Shown here: positions 33,100 through 44,399 of the stretch, piece after piece
How the letters are laid out: every line of letters begins with the position of its first letter
Position numbering within the stretch: the first letter of the stretch is position 1
Source: Littorina saxatilis
Taxonomy: Eukaryota > Mollusca > Gastropoda > Littorinimorpha > Littorinidae
Length of the DNA: 64,000 nucleotides
Assembly: GCF_037325665.1 (NCBI RefSeq)
Contig: NC_090260.1
Span: 50,798,829 to 50,862,828, forward strand
Reading direction: 5' to 3'
The notes under the pieces: generated by a model
The model's input: the letters and a program-made list of their open reading frames with translations, nothing else
What the model was told of the DNA's origin: nothing
The model's database searches: none
Position numbers and translations under genes: made by a program

Positions 33100-34847
33100 T
33101 GTTACAGGCAATCCGTGAAGTTAGGAAATTCGCGTATTTCCTGATTCATTTAGGAAATTCATGTAATTCGTAAACAGCTCAGGAAATACATGAATTTCCT
33201 AAAATATTTAGGAAATTCACGTATTTCCTAAAATAAAACGCCAACAATTACATGGATTTCCTGATCTATAAATACACCCAAACGAAGGGCGCCGAATACT
33301 TGTGTGAAATACTTTTTTTCCCCGACACGTGAGACTTTTATTATGCACGAACTGTGAACTATTCACGAATTTCCTGAAAAAAAGAGACGATTTGTACACG
33401 GACTATGAATTTGTTGTCAATCTGCCAGGAAGTTGAACAAGCGTTCATAAGTTAGTGAACTGTGTTGTGTTTCTTGTGTGACCAAGGCATTCACATGTTA
33501 TAAATCAGTGGAGTGTGGACCTGTACAAAATGGAAGCTCGGGAAAACATTGTAAGGATTTTTAGGGCAGAAAAGGATACCACATACCTGATAACATGGGA
33601 GGAATATGGAGACATCATACAGGGAGTGAAAAAAGCGTGAACTATTCAGGTGTGTCAATTGAGGAAGTACCAGGTGTGTCAGTGGACAGTCATTTAGATA
33701 AAATACGGGAGACGCGCAAGAGAACTCAGCAAGCAACGACGAACCAAGCGGAGCGAATGCTAAAGAGAAGCAGGACAAATCTGATGGCAGCAAACAAAAG
33801 TGACAGCGTCATGATTCCAATTCCATTGGTGGATCGAGGTAGAGGGGATCCTCGTAACATCATTGCCATTGTCTTGAACAGAAATGAAAATGACATGTAC
33901 AAGCTTGGGGTTAGAAAGGGTGTACTGAAGGGCAGATACTCCAGGAATCAGTTTGACGTCTGTCAAGAACACTTTCTAAGTGAAGATTCTGTTGATCTCA
34001 CCAATGCTCTCTCACTCCGCGAAGCAGTTATATAAGCGAATCTCTTGGGGGAGGTCAGGGCTTCATCAAGTGCAACTGCGTTGGTGAGAAAGGAAGGAAA
34101 TGTGCAACAAAGAAATGTAAATGTTTCAAAAATAAACTAAAATGCAACAGCAGGTGCCATGGAAGTCTCACGTGTAAAAACAAATGCTGACTCAAGCAGA
34201 TTTCATTGTGACTGAAACACGGCAAGTTTACTTTTATTATGCTCGTTTTTTAATCCCAATATGTTCATATGATCGAGAGTAGTATAATTTTGTGAATACA
34301 TGCATTTTTTTAAACTGTTTCTCCGTGCCATGGAAGTCTCGCGTGTAAAAACAAATGCTGATTCAAGCAGATTTTATTGTGACTGAAACAAGATGGCGCA
34401 AGTTTACTTGATGATGATGATTCTTAAAATGTGTTTCCCACAGGAACTAGAGCCTATTAGGGACATGAGGTGTTTATGTGCTAAAAAGTTTACTTTGATT
34501 ATGCTAATTGTTTTAGTCCAATATGTTCATATGATTGAGAGTAGTACAATTTTGTGAATAAGTGCATTTTTTAAACTGTTTCCCCGTTTTATTAAATAAT
34601 AATTGAATAAATGTAGCAAAATGAGAGGGACTATTTCTCATTTCTTTACAATTTTCGTGCATCGTTTGGGTGTATTTATAGATCAGGAAATCCATGTAAT
34701 TGTTGGCGTTTTATTTTAGGAAATACGTGAATTTCCCAACTCTTTTAGGAAATTCATGTATTTCCTAAGCTGTTCAGGAAAAACATGTATTTCCTAAATG
34801 AATCAGGAAATACGCGAATTTCCTAACTTCACGGATTGCCTGTAACA
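33100..34847 (+). mobile_element. Ginger/KRBA2-like DNA transposon, internally deleted
   Basis: The 1748 bp element has ~185 bp terminal inverted repeats. Both ends start TGTTACAGGCAATCCGTGAA and contain several ggaaat..atttcc palindromic steps. Flanks are tata on both sides, compatible with a 4 bp TATA target duplication, although the host DNA is itself (TA)n. It carries N- and C-terminal parts of a KRBA2-like integrase-type protein. A 3' segment is tandemly duplicated (34150-34320 and 34325-34580). Confidence 0.82.
33530..34185 (+). pseudogene. Remnant of a KRBA2-like (Ginger-type) protein, core missing
   Basis: From ~33530 a peptide starting MEARENIVRIFRAEKD then TTYLITWEEYGDIIQGVKKA resembles the N-terminus of KRAB-A domain-containing protein 2-like proteins, which derive from integrase-bearing DNA transposons. 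A second open stretch (33595-34035) has RTQQATTNQAERMLKRSR, the conserved VMIPIPLVDRGRGDPRNI block, and KGRYSRNQFDVC. It ends near SLREAV, and a Cys-rich tail GQGFIKCNCVGEKGRKCATK, KCKCFKNKLKCNSRCHG lies just beyond it. The integrase catalytic domain between the two parts is absent. Family assignment is from memory of these motifs. Confidence 0.75.
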
Positions 34848-34849
34848 TA

Positions 34850-34975
34850 TATACATACATACATACACACATACATACATACATACTTACACAAAAACAC
34901 CCATAGACATGCACATTCACTTTTAGTCAGAATCACACAGACAGACACACAGACGAACAGACACACACATATACA

Positions 34976-35015
<40 letters not shown>
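34850..35015. repeat. TACA and CA microsatellite
   Basis: (TACA)n at 34850-34890 grades into CA/CAGA runs to 35015. Confidence 0.95.
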
Positions 35016-35018
<3 letters not shown>

Positions 35019-35154
35019 GTTGCTTCTGTGGCTGCAATATAATATGGCTTCCAAGCCAAGCGTGTGTCTTGGGTTACTCCAAAAAAAAGGTGTCATTTCA
35101 ACCTGCGGAACCGCTTCGTTCTTCACTTTCAGTGAGAACTTGTGTAACTGTTTT

Positions 35155-35810
35155 TATATGGTGCCGATCGATCGAATTACCTGATGTTCTTGTTACATCT
35201 CTTTGTTTGTGTGGCTAATGATCTGCAATGTTTTCATATGGTGCTGATCGATCGAATTACCCGATTTTTTTTGTTACATCTCGGTTTTGTGTGACTGATG
35301 ATCTTACATTATTATATGGCGCTGAAGTACTGTATAATTTAGTAATATCTCGATGTCTTTTAGACTATGATCTGCACTGGGTTTTGTAGCACGGAATTAC
35401 CTGATCTGTAGGTACATCTCATTGAATGTGTAATGTCTGTTTAACGATGGCTTTAATACACAAAGTCACCTGGTGTTCTTCTTTGATCGCGATGTGTTTG
35501 CATAATTCATTTCGGTGCTACAATTTCCGTCTGTTCTGTTTCATCTTCATGCTTGTGTGTTTATTGATGGTATTATTATAATGCTGAATTAATTTCCCGA
35601 CGATTTTTGACATTTAAAGTGTGACTGATGACTTGAAATGACTTTTATGGCGCTGAGTTGTTTGATGTTCTTAATTGGTTCTCATAACTAATGATCTGAC
35701 TTAGGTTTCTTTTTGGCGCTAAATACCTGATGTTATATTCAAATGTTTCTTTGTTCTGTTATGCAATTGTATTTGTTACATTTCATTGATTAGACAATTT
35801 CTGTGTTGCT
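35155..35810. repeat. Decayed tandem array, ~75-80 bp unit, ~9 copies
   Basis: Each unit runs atggygctgatcgatcgaat, tacctgatgttcttgttaca, tctcttTgtttgtgt and gactgatgatctgcaatgt. The first two copies are clear, and later ones keep only landmarks (atggcgctga, acctgatgttc, tgatgatctg). The decay gradient makes it an old array. No coding. Confidence 0.75.
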
Positions 35811-35920
35811 ATGACAGGTTTTTTTGAAAATCTGTTGTTTGTGTCATTATTGCATTGCAGGGGATTTTGTCATGCTGTATACTTGACCTTAATTGCACCA
35901 CAACAAGGATAACAGATATT

Positions 35921-36094
<174 letters not shown>

Positions 36095-36129
36095 CACACA
36101 TACATACCTGCATACATGGATATATACAC

Positions 36130-37382
36130 ACTTACATACACATAATTTGCTATATAATCGCGGATATACAGGTTAAGGAAGAAACGCACACATTTTCAGT
36201 CAGGCAGATTAAAATATAACGCATAACTGCAAACTTGTGCTGTAGTTAGTGTTTTCTTGTTTGGAAGTAACATTATTATCATTGAATGTGTGGAAATATG
36301 CTAAAATGTGAGGTTACAAATGTTTATAAAGATTGACATTGCGGAACATTAATACATTTTATAGTTTTTATTTTAAATTTATTATTTTTGAAAATATTGA
36401 TTTTCAAGCTTAAGTTGTAAAGTTTTGATTATACAGCATCAAAAGTATGACAGCTAGATTGTACACAAAGAGATCTTCAATTTGATATATCGTATGACAT
36501 CTTTACCTGTAAAACCACTGAAGATTTGCTTGTTCGCGTTTCTTAAATTTCGTGTGATGACGTCAATATAGCCTAAAATTGCAATCGGCTATAAAACCCT
36601 TTTTATTGCATTTATGGGTTCAACTGTGATACATTTGTGGTTGCTGCAATCTGTTTTATAAAATAAAACCGAAAAGGTCATTTCTTTTTGCTTTTTTTAA
36701 TTTGTCGCCCTGTACATAACTTCCCAATTGTGAAAAAATCGCATATTTGCCTGACTTTACAGTCCAATACCTCCAAATGTATAATTCTAACAGGCTTCAA
36801 ACTTTGCACAGCAATTCTATAAGTACTTTTACATTTCAAACCTGAACTATAAGAACATTGCTTAATTTTGAAGCTGTTTACAGCACTCCAAAAATGGCCT
36901 TCTGTGGTCTGTTCACGCTTACTGTCAGTGGGCCTCCCTACCAGAGAACGTCATTTAACATGTCCTTGCTAGTTTGGAAAAGGGAATACGTCATGCAGTG
37001 AATGGCGTCACACCATTTTATTCCTTGGCGCGTGGAGTTCTTCACGTTTCTTATCACTATGAGTTCGAACGAGTTTTTGACAGAAAAAACCCAATCATTT
37101 GACAGCTTGAAATGGGATATAATTATAGTAACGCCGGCGACAATTAATGACGATATCTTTGTATCAAGAATCTTCATCTTCTTCTGCTATTGCATATTCA
37201 TTCTCTCTGTAATGTCTAAGTGTTAACAAGTTCTCAATTGGAACTGAAGGTTTACTATGCTTTCAGTCAGTAGATTACCTCAAAATGGTGGCACGCTCTT
37301 TTATCCTTTTTCCACAAGGGTTTTTGTTAACATTTAAAAAACATAATGAGGTCGATAGTGGCTGGCTTCAAACTATACTTTA
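36130..37382. other. No gene seen
   Basis: AT-rich unique DNA with no supported exon, RNA gene or transposon end. Confidence 0.55.
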
Positions 37383-37403
37383 TACTTCGAGTTACTCACA
37401 CAA

Positions 37404-38160
37404 CTGGTAAGGCGTCCGCCCCGTGATCGGGAGGTCGTGGGTTCGAACCCCGGCTGGGTCATACCTAAGACTTTAAAATTGGCAATCTAGTGGCTGCTCC
37501 GCCTGACGTCTGGCATTATGGGGTTAGTGCTAGGACTGGTTGGTCCGGTGTCAGAATAATGTGACTGGGTGAGACATAAAGCCTGACTAGCCTTTGAAGA
37601 CCTCGTAACTTACATTTTCCCGATTTTCGGATTTTTGCATGGTTCCGTCCCTTGATTTTTGTCCTATCATCTGTGAAAAGCTTGTAACTCTATCTATTTT
37701 GCAAAGATCTGTTTCCCCTGATTTTAAAAACCTCGTATTGCGTTGGGTGTTGAGACATTAGCGGGAAAACCTCGTATTGTCTGTTTGAATCCCTGCGAGT
37801 CTGTTGAAAATCCTCGTAATTGTTCCTTAAATTCAAAACAAAAAAGTGAAAACCTCGTATCTACACGTTTTGATCTAAACTCGCCAAAATATTGTATTTG
37901 TCTAGAAACGACCAGGAATCATTAATCGAGTTGTTACCTATGCTTTATAACAAACAAAAATCTGGTGAAGAGGAATTTGAATTTTTAAAACACTCTTTTG
38001 TCATTATCTCAGAACTATGATTTTGAAGATACGAGGTCTTCGAAGGCCAGCGACGCTGTGCTGCGACTTTTGTCTTGTGTGTGGCGCACGTTATATGTCA
38101 AAGCAGCACCGCCCTGATATGGCCCTTCGTGGTCGGCTGGGAATTAAGCAAACAAACATA
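37404..38160 (+). mobile_element. tRNA-derived SINE (family D), split by a MITE
   Basis: The head ctggtaaggcgtccgccccg followed by gatcgggaggtcgtgggttc and gaaccccggc is tRNA-like, with a canonical B box (GGTTCGAACCC). The body (ctttaaaattggcaatctag, tggttggtccggtgtcagaa) reaches gcctg at about 37590. It resumes at ~38048 (gctgtgctgcgac..) and continues through catatggcccttcgtggtc-like sequence to ttaagcaaacaaac at 38155. An uninterrupted inverted copy at 61858-62174 shows the two halves belong together. Confidence 0.88.
37590..38047. mobile_element. MITE nested in the SINE, with sub-terminal ACCTCGTA repeats
   Basis: The inverted ends are GCCTTTGAAGACCTCGTA on the left and its counterpart TACGAGGTCTTCGAAGGC on the right, with one mismatch. 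Inside, acctcgta or cctcgta recurs at about 37605, 37731, 37768, 37811 and 37854. Such sub-terminal repeats are typical of transposase binding sites. Length is ~455 bp. No convincing coding. Confidence 0.82.
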
Positions 38161-38176
38161 ACTTGACTAAATGTAA

Positions 38177-39084
38177 AAACTAGCACACTCGGTGACATTC
38201 TTAAAAGTTGTCATAAAATGACTTCACACGGCGCGTTCCAAAATGACATCAAAACAAAATGGCGGCATGCAAGGGGAGTGAATTAGTGGCGAGCGATGAA
38301 TGGTATGAGTAACTAGAAACATCTCGTGTGGATTATGTACGGTGAAAAAGCCGTCAATTCCATTTTGAATTTCAGGCTTAGGTAAGCCTTTTTTAAACAG
38401 TTGAGTTACTTAAAATACAATGGACACTAACATAACAAAATTAAAACCGAATAGAGAACAAACAGTTAAAACACATCGCCCACTCGCCAACTGCATATGA
38501 ACTCAACGTTTCTATTCAAGAACGCACATCTAGCGTGTTCTGTCTACTACAACCAGAGGAAATTATTGATACAGGTCCTACGTTTTACCCTTGCATTTAT
38601 TGGTTTTCTGTGTTCGAATGTATTCCAATTTCTGCGTGCACGTGGCATGAAAGGGACAATCACATGCCTGGTAGAACGTGCTTCCAAGAGAATTTTAGTA
38701 TACTGTAAACATCATAACAGCCTAGCTATGTGACAAGTTCTTCTGTAAGATCCAGCTGTTACATAGATATCGCTCAAAGCAGGCAGGGGAAACGGGAGGA
38801 GGAAGGGGGGTTGGGTGTTTAAGCCTGGATGTTGAGTGGTACAACTTTAGTCCCTGAAAACAAAGATTGTTTACATCAAAAAACTCTTCCAAACAAATCA
38901 AACATTAATCTGCTGTCATCCAGTTATATTCTCTTCAACTTTCAAATCGAAACTGAGAATCCATGGATTGTCTGAGGAAATCGAAATTTCACTGTTGAAC
39001 AGTCCAGGTAAATTTAGTTATGCGGCCAGTTTCCCGAGTACAAATTTCACTGTTGGACAGTCCAGTACTCTGCTGTTGTCACAA
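38177..39084. other. No gene seen
   Basis: Unique sequence apart from a stray family-L end (cttgactaaatgt) at 38163-38175. A 78-codon open frame near 38497 is unsupported. Confidence 0.5.
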
Positions 39085-39245
39085 TAACAGCTATTGTGTT
39101 TTCAGCGTAGCAATAGGGCCCGATATTTAGACGAGACAAGTATAATGCCGACGAGTCGAAGACGAGTCGCATTATACTTGTTCGAGTCTAAATATCGGAC
39201 CCTATTGCTACGCTGAAAACACAATAGCGATTATATAGCTGTTAT
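39085..39245. repeat. Long imperfect hairpin (foldback)
   Basis: The left arm aacagctattgtgttttcag, cgtagcaatagggcccgata, tttagacgagacaagtataatg pairs with its inverted copy ending near 39245. The loop is ~22 bp (ccgacgagtcgaagacgagt..), itself a direct repeat. The right arm has an extra gattatat step. A likely foldback or MITE end pair. Confidence 0.85.
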
Positions 39246-40588
39246 GACCTTGATTTGTTGTTCCAAACTTACAAAATGACAGTTTTTGCGTCGATGCGTT
39301 GATCTCAGGTTTTGATAGCAGACAAACTTCTTACGCGCATCATGTTCGCGCAGACATGCACACCGCTACACGCTTTCTGACTTTGGAAGAAAAACTGACT
39401 CCAAGTGCATTCGATTTCACAACACAGTTGTTGAAACAGCTTTTTATTAGTTTATTTGTATGCAACAAACAGAAGTTTGAGGTTTTTAATTTTGAAAAAG
39501 GCTAATAATGAAGAAAATCAAATCATAACATCAACGGAAAACTAGAAACGACTGAAGAACTATAGGAAGCAAGAAGGGGTGAAGAAGAGATAATGGAACA
39601 GCCATTTCGAACAACGCGCGGCGACAGCAACGTTTTCAGTTTGTGTCAGGCAACTGAGCTCACAGTCACACAGGCACATAAAAACGGCTGTTCCGTTTTA
39701 CTCCCCTGTTTGTACTACATCTTTCGACTTTGGGCATTTTGTGGTGTTTAGGGACAGAAAATAATTGGTTTAGTCCTGTTTCATCGGGAAGTTAGCAGAA
39801 AAGGGTATGCTATCGACAATTGTAAAGCTGAAAAACATTCCCGAGAAGAATTTCAAGTTGTCAGTATAACTATGTTGTTGTCGATAGAAACATCGCCGCG
39901 TGGTACAGATGGGTAAACCGGAACCATGCGTCTTTGTTATTGACAATATGCTTTTGGATATTGAGAAAAATGGCCGACTTCCGTAGCATTATGCTTTGAT
40001 GATCGGAAGAGACCATCCAATCACAGCCCCCGAATTCCCCCACGTGTTCATCAGAATAGCTATATTGTGATATGTTGTGTCTGTGAGTGAAAGTCCTGTG
40101 AGTCCGTAACACAAGAGAAGAGAAACAAAAGAACATTCTTTTCCGAACCTCTACATATGATATGATTTAACAAAATTGAAAGAATTCGGTCTTGTCTGTT
40201 TTGTGTGGCGTGCTTGTAAAAAAGTGATCCTTAACTTTTTTTGAAGAGTGTACTTCGAGTTACTCACACAATGTATGGATTTTCAGTTTGGATGTGGAAG
40301 TTGGAGCAATTGTGGCTTGACACCAATTGGTTAATCTTTTATTTGTTCAAAGAGTGGTGTGTTGTAAAAAACAAAAAACAATTTTGCTTCAGGGCCTAGG
40401 GGTGTATCACTAAAGGTCCGTGCTTAACACCCCCTCTTCTTCAATCCCCCTACCTGCCCTGAGCGATATTACACAGCTGGCATTTTACAGAAGAACGTGT
40501 CAGATCGATAGGCTGTTGTGATGTAGTTTGAAGACTCATATTCTCTCTGCTTCAAAGAAACACGTTTTACAAGGCACTCCTTTCATGA

Positions 40589-41237
40589 GACTTTCTTTCT
40601 TTCTTTATTTGGTGTTTAACGTCGTTTTCAACCACGAAGGTTATATCGCGACGAGGGAAAAGGGGGAGATGGGATAGGGGAAAGGGGGGAGATGGGATAG
40701 AGCCACTTGTTAAGTGTTTCTTGTTCACAAAAGCACAAATCAAAAAATTGTTCCAGGGGCTTGCAACGTAGTACAATATATGACCTTACTGGGAGAATGC
40801 AAGTTTCCAGTACAAAGGACTAAACATTTCTTACATACTGCTTGACTAAAATCTTTACACACATTGACTACATTCTATACAAGAACCACTTAACAAGGGT
40901 TAAAGGAGAAACAGAATCCGTTAGTCGCCTCATACGACATGCGGGGTGCAGAGAAATAAGGATGTGGAAAAGAAGACCTTTGGTAAGTGAAATAAAGGTG
41001 ATGGATCCAGTCAGGTAGAAATAAGACAACAAGAAAAGAATCGGAAAACTGCAGGGAATAGTAGGGAGAGTTTTCTTGGAAGGAAATACAGGTGAAAGGA
41101 CTGGTAAGGCAGAAATAAGACAAAAGAAGAGAAGAAACAGAACCGTTAGTCGCCACTTACGACATGCTGGGTAGCATCGGGTAAATTCTTTCTAGTCCCA
41201 ACCAATATGGGACTCCCCCTAACCCGCGGGGGGTTTT
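40589..41237 (-). mobile_element. SINE-like family E, ~650 bp
   Basis: Its minus-strand 3' end is the cgtcgcgatataacc..aaagaaag block shared with 16812-16868 and 45421-45473. The 5' portion on the minus strand (41237 inward) has cccgcgggttagggggagtc, ccatattggttgggactag and gtcgtaagtggcgactaacg. A related member of the same superfamily, sharing the agtttccagta and ccacttgt(t/c)aag blocks, lies at 62590-63065. Confidence 0.75.
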
Positions 41238-41358
41238 CATGAGACGTTCGTGCAATAAGGAACAAAGATAATAAATAAAAAACGCTGGTGCTGGACCCGA
41301 GTACTCTTCAGACTGGCTCGCTCCCCCAGTATGAAAGTTTTTGTCTTGTGCACGTGGA

Positions 41359-41684
41359 TTAAAAAAATATATATATATATATTTTTATTTATTTTACACA
41401 ATGAAAAAATTATTAGAGTAAAATAAAACATTAAAACGTTCATAATAAACAATAGTAAACAAGAATTAAAAAAAAAAAATTTGACCGCCCATGCCAGGAA
41501 TCGAACCCGGATCACTTGGATTAAAAAAACAATTTTAAAAAAAATATTTATTTATTTTACACAATTAAAAAAACTATTAGAGTAAAATAAAACATTAAAA
41601 CGTTCATAATAAACAATAGTAAACAAGAATTAAGAAAAAAAATAGGCCGCCTATGCCGGGAATTGAACCCGGATCACTTTGGCC
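41359..41684 (-). repeat. Tandemly duplicated tRNA-related sequence (~163 bp unit)
   Basis: Two copies (41359-41518 and 41521-41684) share attagagtaaaataaaacat, taaaacgttcataataaaca and atagtaaacaagaatta. Each ends with a tRNA-like 3' half, seen on the minus strand as aagtgatccgggttcgattc-ctggca (B box). The second copy has caattcccggcat. The first half of a tRNA is missing, so these are SINE or tRNA-pseudogene pieces and not functional tRNA genes. Confidence 0.7.
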
Positions 41685-42004
41685 ATAGACTCTCTCGTGC
41701 TCTCTGTCTCTCTTTCACCGAGACCAAACCCTGCATTGTAGTTTCTTTGCCGATACCATATCCCCACCCGTTGTCTGGCTTGCAAATCATGCTTTTCTTG
41801 TCACTGCGTGACGTGTTCGGCTCAGGGCGCCCAAGTCTCCCTTTTAGTTCAGTGGCTGGCTGTTCGCAAAGCGACCAGCCTCCCACCGCAAAAACTCCCC
41901 CCGTTAAGAGTCGCTTTTGTGATTTATTTCGCATTTAGGTCCCAGGTAACATTATGAAGTTTTAATACGATCAATCGGACCTATTATCAAGTTAGTGTAT
42001 CAAC

Positions 42005-42657
42005 TTTTGAACGAACTGCGCCCAGTAGTTTCCCAGCATTAAGCTGTTAAGTCGAGACGAACAGACAGATACACAGACAGACAGACACACAATTAAAGTC
42101 TGCAGGACCCTCCTACTGCGTACTCGGGGATAAAGACAATGGTTAAACGCAGGACATGTATCAATTACCTCTGTTCAAGAACATGGTTAATGTGCTCTGC
42201 TGGATAAAAACGTTGAGTTCTATGTGTAGCTGGCGATTAGGTGGTGTTAGTTGTGGGGTGGGTAGGGGAGGGGGGGGGGGTTGGAGGGAAGGAGGACATC
42301 TGAAGGTGACAACATAAATGTCAATAACAATGATATAGAATATGCGAATATAGTCAAACTGATGACTATGGTATAAAGCTACAGAAACGGAGTGCGAGTA
42401 TAAACATGTGTTAGACTTTAAGAATACTTTTTGAGAAAAAAAAAATTAAAAACACTCATTATTGAAAGTTACACACCCAAAATTAGAGATTCTGAAACAC
42501 GTGTTGTATCTGGACATCCGCCACCTAAAAGTGAGTGATGGCCGGACATAATTATAACCGGAAAGCTATACTATCAACTTTATCAAAATAGCGTTACATA
42601 TGCGTGGTAGTACAAAAAAGCTACCAGTAATCCCGAATTGTTAAAGAAAAATAGGAG
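42005..42657. other. No gene; short G-rich and CAGA tracts
   Basis: A cagacaga run at 42062-42090 and a G run at 42265-42280. Otherwise featureless. Confidence 0.5.
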
Positions 42658-42670
42658 GGGGGGGGGTGGT

Positions 42671-42706
<36 letters not shown>

Positions 42707-42765
42707 GCATGAAAAGATTTAAGGCCAGATTTTTGTTACAAAACCGGAAGGGGGGGAGAGGGGGG

Positions 42766-42800
<35 letters not shown>

Positions 42801-42812
42801 GCATGAAAAGAT
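42650..42812. repeat. Duplicated poly(G)-poly(T) segment
   Basis: Two copies of a ~105 bp unit are present: G-rich, then 30-35 T, then gcgcatgaaaagatttaa. The long homopolymers may be partly assembly or polymerase slippage. Confidence 0.85.
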
Positions 42813-43027
42813 TTAAAGGTGGTCGTCTACATTTTGACTTTTTTCCAATAAACTTATGGTTAGATTTCGCTAAAAAGTTATTTCAGATGATGAATGAACC
42901 ATGGGGCAAAAAGTTACAGAATTTTTTTTATATGTAAACAAAGTTTTTATTTTTTGGGAGCGTGACTCACGCTTCCAATGTTTACTTTTCTGTTTTCTGA
43001 GACCATGTGCTTTACCTAAAAATATCG

Positions 43028-43072
43028 ACCAATCAAATTATTAGCGGCGCATGCGCAAAGAGTCATTTACGG
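43028..43072 (+). promoter_or_regulatory. Candidate promoter: CCAAT box and NRF1 site
   Basis: CCAAT at 43029-43033 is followed by a perfect NRF1 palindrome GCGCATGCGC at 43047-43056. A YY1-like AAGATGTCTGCCATCTTG follows at ~43077. This combination is typical of TATA-less housekeeping promoters and sits just 5' of a candidate first exon. Confidence 0.4.
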
Positions 43073-43350
43073 TCCAAAGATGTCTGCCATCTTGCGCCAG
43101 TTACGTAAAAAGCAAAATTGTGATCGATCAGGGCGACATAGGTCTGAATGTGTACATTTGGGGGACCAGAAACAACCCTGAGATGCAGCGAAGTTGGAAT
43201 TAGGCGCCAAATTCAACCGGCAAGTGGCAAAAACAGTATGATGCTCATTGAAAGTTACGTCGGGGGTGTGTTCAAAGTACTTTTGGCAAAATCGCAAGCA
43301 GGACAAAGCCCTGGGAGTTTTTCCTGTGGAAGAGCATGCTGAAACGGAAT
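43073..43350 (+). other. Candidate first exon (mostly 5' UTR or non-coding)
   Basis: The sequence downstream of the CCAAT/NRF1 sites runs to a strong donor, ACGGAAT then GTAAGTAT, at 43350. ATGs in it open only short frames (about 33 residues each), so it is either 5' UTR of a coding gene or a non-coding transcript. A small exon with good splice sites follows at 44049-44103. Confidence 0.35.
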
Positions 43351-44048
43351 GTAAGTATACTTTTTGACATTACACCCAACCTTTACTTTGATCTTCCATT
43401 AACTTTACTTGTATATTTGAATTCAATTTTCAAACCTAGTTATTACGTTTCACAGTTCTGAAACAAAGCTTGTACGTGTACATTACCATTTCACTGTAGG
43501 CTGAAAGGGCGCGTCCGAACATTTCATACTCAAAGGAGGTTTGAAATCGTAAACCGGGCTTACTTTTAGATCTGGTTTTTACATTATGTATTCCTCCACA
43601 CGTTTTCCTTTTCTCAGCTAGTGTCGTGTCGTGGTGTGTGTCGTGGGAAAGGGAGGGGGGGGGAGGGGAGTTGCATTTTCAGTGGCCGATTCTACTTCGG
43701 ACAGATCAAGCTCATCCAGATGAATAGAACTAAAATGTCACATTTGTTTTAGAATCTATAGATCTGTTCTTAGTTTTTACGGTATGGCTTCAGCTACATT
43801 CCGTCTGCGTGTGCCTTACACGAACGACTGTTGGAAAAAAAATTCTCTTCAGAGATTCATGATACTATTCAGTTTTAACCACCACGTTTTTAGTATTTTA
43901 CATTGTGTGATTAAATGATAAGGTGACGTGCATCTTCACGCAGTCGCGCGCGCGTGTGTGTGTAAGGGGGGGGGGGGGATATGTCTGTCTGTGCCCTGTG
44001 ACTTCAACATAAATTGTGTGTATTCAACAGTAACGTTGCACATTGCAG

Positions 44049-44103
44049 ATCTGTGCGCCAGGAATGTGGACAAGAAAGCCGCAGTTTGAGCAAAGATCCA
44101 ACG
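44049..44103 (+). other. Candidate 55 bp second exon
   Basis: The acceptor cacattgcag is followed by ATCTGTGCGCCAGGAATG and so on, then the donor CCAACG-GTAAGC. Too short to identify. If coding it would read ICAPGMWTRKPQFEQRSN in one frame. Confidence 0.35.
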
Positions 44104-44234
44104 GTAAGCTATTTTATTCGAAAGCTGTTTTATTCGAAGACAGCGAGTCCGTTTGTAAGCAAGCTTTTATGATGTTCCTGCATACAACCTTCATCGATGC
44201 TACAGGGATACGTGTTTCAAGTTTTTAACATTGA

Positions 44235-44394
<160 letters not shown>

Positions 44395-44399
44395 CGCTC

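Noticed and set aside
37404-37470. Functional tRNA gene
   Set aside because: Only the 3' half of a tRNA-like head is preserved and it continues into a SINE body shared with 61858-62174.
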